A stretch of 64,000 nucleotides of DNA, taken from contig CM055899.1 of assembly GCA_029582155.1 (NCBI GenBank), positions 78,705,219-78,769,218 on the forward strand, in the 5' to 3' direction. The notes below the pieces were generated by a model, which was not told the DNA's origin, ran no database searches, and was given only the letters and a program-made list of their open reading frames with translations. The stretch is from Panopea generosa. Taxonomy: Eukaryota > Mollusca > Bivalvia > Adapedonta > Hiatellidae. Below, in pieces: positions 52,301-58,300 of the stretch (positions are counted from its first letter, which is position 1; every line of letters starts with the position of its first letter). The translations under genes were made by a program, and so were the position numbers.

Positions 52301-55300
52301 AGGATCCAGTCCTAGAGATATCTTCTAAATGTTAAACATCAAGCGAGGATCCAGTCCTAGAGATATCTTCTAAATGCTGAGCATCAAGTGAGGAATCCAG
52401 TCCTAGAGATATCTTCTAAATGTTAAACATCAAGCGAGGATCCAGTCCTAGAGATATCTAGAGTTATTTTCTAAATGCTGAACATCAAGCAAGGATCCAG
52501 TCCTAGAAATATCTTCTAAATGTTAAACATCAAGCAAGGAATCTAGTCCTAGAGATATCTTATAAATGTTAAACATCAAGTGAGAAATCTAGTCCTAGAG
52601 ATATCTTCTAACTGTTAAACATCAAGACTTAGTGAGGAATCTACTTTTAGATATATCTTCTAAATGCTGAACATTAAGCAAGGTATCTACAGTCCTAGAG
52701 TTACCTTCTAAATGCTGAACATTAAGCAAGGTATCTACAGTCCCAGAGTTACCTTCTAAATGCTGAACATTAAGCAAGGTATCTACAGTCCCAGAGTTAC
52801 CTTCTAAATGCTGAACATTAAGCAAGGTATCTACAGTCCCAGAGCGATCTTCTAAATGCTGAACATCAAGCAAGGTATCTACAGTCCTAGAGTTATCTTC
52901 TTAATGCTGAACATCAAGCAAGGTATCTACAGTCCTAGAGCTACCTTCTAAATGTTAAACATCAAATGAGGAATCTAGTCCTTGAGATATCTTTTACATG
53001 CTGAACATCAAGTGATGTTTCTAGTCCTAGAGATATCTTCTTAAATCTTTTGATAATTATTTTTAAACTTAAATGGATCTATAAGATAAAACAAATTTCT
53101 TGCCTATCTATCCTAAGTTTTAAAGAAGGGTCTGGAAGTGGAATCTATGCTGAACATTGTAGTTTTTGCCTTGGGGATCATTTTTATGACATAATGCTTT
53201 ATAAATCACAAAGTAAGTACACTGCGGTCCCGTTATAACGCGGTCCGATATAACGCGAATTCCGTTATAACGCGGTTTTTGCTTGGCTCCCAATTTTTCG
53301 GCGGGGGGGGGGAGGTCGTGATACAAAACTTGAAAATATGCGCGAATGACCAAATGACAACCAAACAATAGATCGTCGCCATGTTTTGATTTGATAATCG
53401 CTCATCTTCTACTCACCAATTAGCCTTGATTATAACAAACTGTTATAACCATTACCTCATGGTGGTTTAAAGGATTGTTTAAGGGATTGATTCATGCCAG
53501 CATTGACAATTAACAGTTTGTAATAATCCCGAGTGCTTCAATAAATGCTGACACGCGCCAAACACGGAAGCCATATGCAAACTTTGTTATTATCAAGTGA
53601 TCACGTGATCAAGCAACGAAGCGGTTGACAGGTAGTAATATATCGCGGGTATCTTATCGGATCGTAAACACAAACTTATTTTTATTATTTAATTGTTGTT
53701 AATACTTCATATTTATATTTTTAATATTTTTATGCTAACAGCGTTGAGTTTAAATTGAAGCGCGATTTTTTATATAGACACCGTTTTTTCTCCTTCCGGG
53801 TTAAACGGAAATGGCTGCCAATTTTAGTATAATCAAAACACGCAAACGTTTTTCTTTCTTTTCTTTTTTTGTATTAATTTCATACATATCTAAGTGTATC
53901 TGTTGTAACTAAATACGCGTTGTATCATATTACAATGCAAACAATACCATTCACAGTAGGACAGCACGATAGGTGTGAAAAACCGACATCGATTTTTTTC
54001 GAGGTAATTATCGCTATAACGCGGTCCGCTTATAACGCGGTTTCGTTTTGTGGACCCCAAGATCCGCGTTATAACAGGACCCGAGTGTATCTCAAAATCA
54101 ATGAAAAAACTGTCCAGAGTTCATTTAAAGCTTAAATATATATCAACGTACATCATATAATAAAACATGTCACAGTAAAAGAGATGCAAATCAAAATCAA
54201 CTACATAAATTCAACATATTTTGAATTTTAATAATTTAGATAATGATTTTAGAGGAATATTGTATACCATTTTATAGGGCAGGGGGATATCTAATTAATT
54301 TTTTTTGCCATTTTAAATAGAGAATACAATAATTTTTCAGTCAATTTGGATTGGCTGCATATTTTTCTCATCCTGTTGCATACATATTACTTAAAAACTT
54401 TTCACCAGATGCAACCCGACCATGCAGCTCCCTGTCCACCAGTTGCAACCGGACCCACTCTGGGTCCAAAACTAACTGGGACAAAGACATAAATCACAAA
54501 TTCCACCTTGTACTATAATAATTTTTTTATGTCAAATAGTACTTAATATCAATATCAATATATATATAGAATCTCATTTACACAGGAAAAGGCTCCAAAG
54601 ATTATGAATACAGTATTAGATCTCTTCCAAGAAGGATGGGCCTTTGTAATTCATACACAATTATTATGAATATACCTACAGACATAGTTGTATGAAAGTA
54701 CTCTTTTTTTTTATTCTTAAAGGGACATACGGCAATGTTGATATAAATTTTTACATGATATTCAAGCATAAAACCAATCTTTACAGATCACACAAACGTA
54801 TGGAAACTTCATGAATAAGGATTAGCATTTTTTTGTAATAGTTAAGTCTCGACTTTGAAAATATGTTTAAAAAAAATAAAAATCTATTACCAGGTAATAA
54901 GATCTACAGCACTAAACAAAAAATATGAAATTGATGAAAATAAAATAATTGTTTTGCCTTCCTTGTCATACATGACCACCAATATGCAACATTAATTGAT
55001 GCCTTTCAACCATTTCAAAGAATTATTTATCTACACAAAATTTTAGAAACAAAATTAAGGATATTCACAGTATGATGATATAACCTGTTATTCTAATTCG
55101 ATAATTGTATCATGCAGATATAAAATTGTCAGAAATATTATTTGTGAAAATTTAAAAATTGCCATGTTCTGCCCCTTTAATACAATATTTTGTAATGAAG
55201 AAGAATAATGGAAAAGTTTTGTACATCAGTGAAGGGCTCATGCTGATTTATAAGTATAATATATATCCTACTTTTTATACATGCTATGTGTTAAGAAAAA

Positions 55301-58300
55301 ATACAGGATTGGTGTGGTAAACTCAGTGCTTTGAAACAAATACAATATTATGGTACAGAAATTATTTATTAAAATAGAAAATTATTGTTTAAATTGTTTT
55401 TGTGACAATTACTGTTAGACTTTAGCAGTCAACGGATGTTTTTCTGTGTTCGCATGAATGCAGAGCTCCAAATAAAATGCGTATTTGAGTATAAAATTAC
55501 GCAATTAAAAAAAGAAAAGTAGCAATTAAAATAAACAGCTTGTGTATCAAAAAGTAATTGAAAACATTGTTTACGCAATACAAAAAAACGCATGCATATC
55601 AACAGTTTCAACTTCCTACCGAAATGTAAACAGTGGATGGGTAATTCTTTATGATGACACCGGATAGACTGACATGCGTGTCTATCAGTTTAAAATACGA
55701 TACCCGTGAATATCATTTTAAACCAGTCCTCATTCAGTCCGGGTTATAGGAGCGCTTTCACAGACTGTTCATAAGGATAGGTTTACACCGCGGTAGGCCG
55801 TGGTTTATGGAATAATGCGAAGGTATAGTTTATCTCTTTGAAAATAGAATAATGTGAATTAAATTGTGTACAATTTATATGCTTTAAAATAAAAACGTTG
55901 ACACACTCGGCCACAAAATCTGAACTGTAAATACCTGTTTTATTATTGCTGTAAGAAATATGATACAAAAACACAATTTTACCCAATACAAAAATAAATG
56001 ATGAGTAACTTTACTCAAATGAAATTGAAAATACCCAATTAAAAAAAAAAAGGGAGTAAAATACCCAAATGCCTCAAATCTTATCTGGAGCTCTGTGAAT
56101 ATAATATTATATTTTTCTAAGATGAAAATTATACATTTATGTATGAAAATCCAGCTTTAATTAAAACACAAAAGAAAACACCAATTCCATGCATGATATT
56201 GTCTTAAGCCATAACAACATTTTTAAAAAATCTGACTGTTGGATCAAGCAGAGGAGAGAAGAGATCCGGAGACAATGACATAAAATGCTGAATATATTTA
56301 AATCATACGGCAGAATGTTTAATGAAAATAACACATTGAAACTGCATCCTTCCTCCTCCAAACTAGCCACCCCAATATTTAGCCAAAAACATATATTATT
56401 TTCACGCTTGATAAAGACTTTCTTGGAATTACACAAAAATAAGAGGTTTCTTTGCTTGTCAACAGAAGCACACACAAATATTTTTTCGTAATTAGTACCA
56501 TGTGGACCAATACCGATCAATACCAAAATCTTCAAACCTTCCTAATTTTATTTATGGACTCATGTCTTAATCACCAATGTCAGAATTCTGAGCATTACTG
56601 AAGAAGTGGTGGTCTTCTACATGGACAAACATGTTGCTATAATTGGTGATATCTGCCCAAAACTGTATTAGCTATTAAAAATTAATTGCTAGAAAAATTG
56701 TCATCCAAATTTTTCTTAAAAATGGGAAGAGAGAAGGATTTTATTTTTTATTTTCATATTTAAATTTTTTGTTATCAGATTTCTTGACGCTGATATTTTG
56801 AAACACTTTTTACAAGGTTATGCTTCTTGACGCGTGTAATCAGATTTCTTGACGCTGATATTTTGAAACAATTTTTACAAGGTTATGCTTCATGTTGATT
56901 TTTTATGTATCAATTTATTATTTCTTCAACGTGATGCTTCTTGACGCTAGTAATCAGATTTCTTGACGTTGATATTTTGAAATTTTGAAACAATTTTTAC
57001 AAGGTTATGCTTCATGTTGTTTTTTGCGTATCAATTTATTATTTCTTCAACGTGATGCTTCTTGACTCTAGTTATCAAGATTTCTTGATGCTGATATTTT
57101 GAAACGATTTTTACAAGACTATGTTTCCTGACGCGAGTTATCGAATTTATTGACGCTGATATTTTGTAATAGGTTAACATGTACCGACACCCTTTTTAGC
57201 AATCACAACACTTATAAAAAAAACTATTGGAATGTAATTAATTTATTGAAAAACAAGTGTTAGTGTAGAAAATGTTTATCATTGGTGTCACATACGCCAA
57301 TACAGCTTCTTGACGCTTACAGGTTACTATCCTTTGCATAAAAAAAATGGCGGATCTTCTTGTCGGTATTGCAACGAAGAAACAAAGTTCAATTATGACT
57401 TTATTAATGAATCGAATTAAAAAAAATCAACTGATATATGTTTATATAGGTATGATATACACATGGTTATTTCCTTACGGTAACTTTTATTAATAATAAA
57501 GCTCTTGACGCTTCTTGGCGCTAAATAGTGAGACCGATTTTTTGATGTTTATCTTTTTTATTAAATTTTTTTTTATGAAAATAAAAAAGGTCAGGGCGGC
57601 ATGAAAATTAGGGGGCGGACATGGATGATAATCAAGCAATTAATTTATTATGGCCTTATCATGAGCCAGTGGAAAATGCAAAATTCAAGAAAGAGTACTG
57701 TGAGCACTCTATTTTATGATTCCAAAAAAAGAAAATTTAATACCTTTGGTGGGGAGTAAAATTCCAAAAGGTAGCTTCCATCTGCTTCCACTAGCAACAA
57801 CCTTGTTTTCTCCCATCTTGATTTTCCTTTAGAGTCTTCCCCTGTTAAAACAGTCACTATCCCTTCTTTTTTCACTTTCCCAGGTGGATGTTGATGCAAA
57901 AATATCTTTTTATTGTGCCGCTTGTTGCGTTTATTTAACTTTTGGTCATTTAAATGTTTTTCTCTCGAGTAATTCTCGGAAGAACCTGATGCCAATTCAA
58001 CCTCATCGGAGCTCTGCTTAAATAATCCCCGTTGCTTAATTTTACGAAATGAGAAACGTTTAAGTATGCTTCCTTTGTGCTTAATTGCTGGGGAAACTTG
58101 ACTAGTGTGTGTAGTAGACTCTGTCGAAAAACTATCATGCTCATTGTCGGAATAATCTTCAGGGGAAACATGTTGATTATGAAAATGATCATCAGCATCT
58201 GGTACTGTCCTTGGATGTGAATGAACACCACTAGCGAAACCGTTGTGACTCGACCCACTGTCACTTAAGTTGCCACCTGTTGCACCAAGAGTGTGCCTGT

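Noticed and set aside
46165-53045. CRISPR array
   Set aside because: Units are contiguous near-identical 45-mers without unique spacers, in a eukaryotic intron, and the unit matches a SINE.
56161-56535. 124-codon minus frame ([16 protein letters not shown]...)
   Set aside because: No domain motif, AT-rich intron 1 sequence, and no splice sites that would join it to a gene. Length is within chance for this window.
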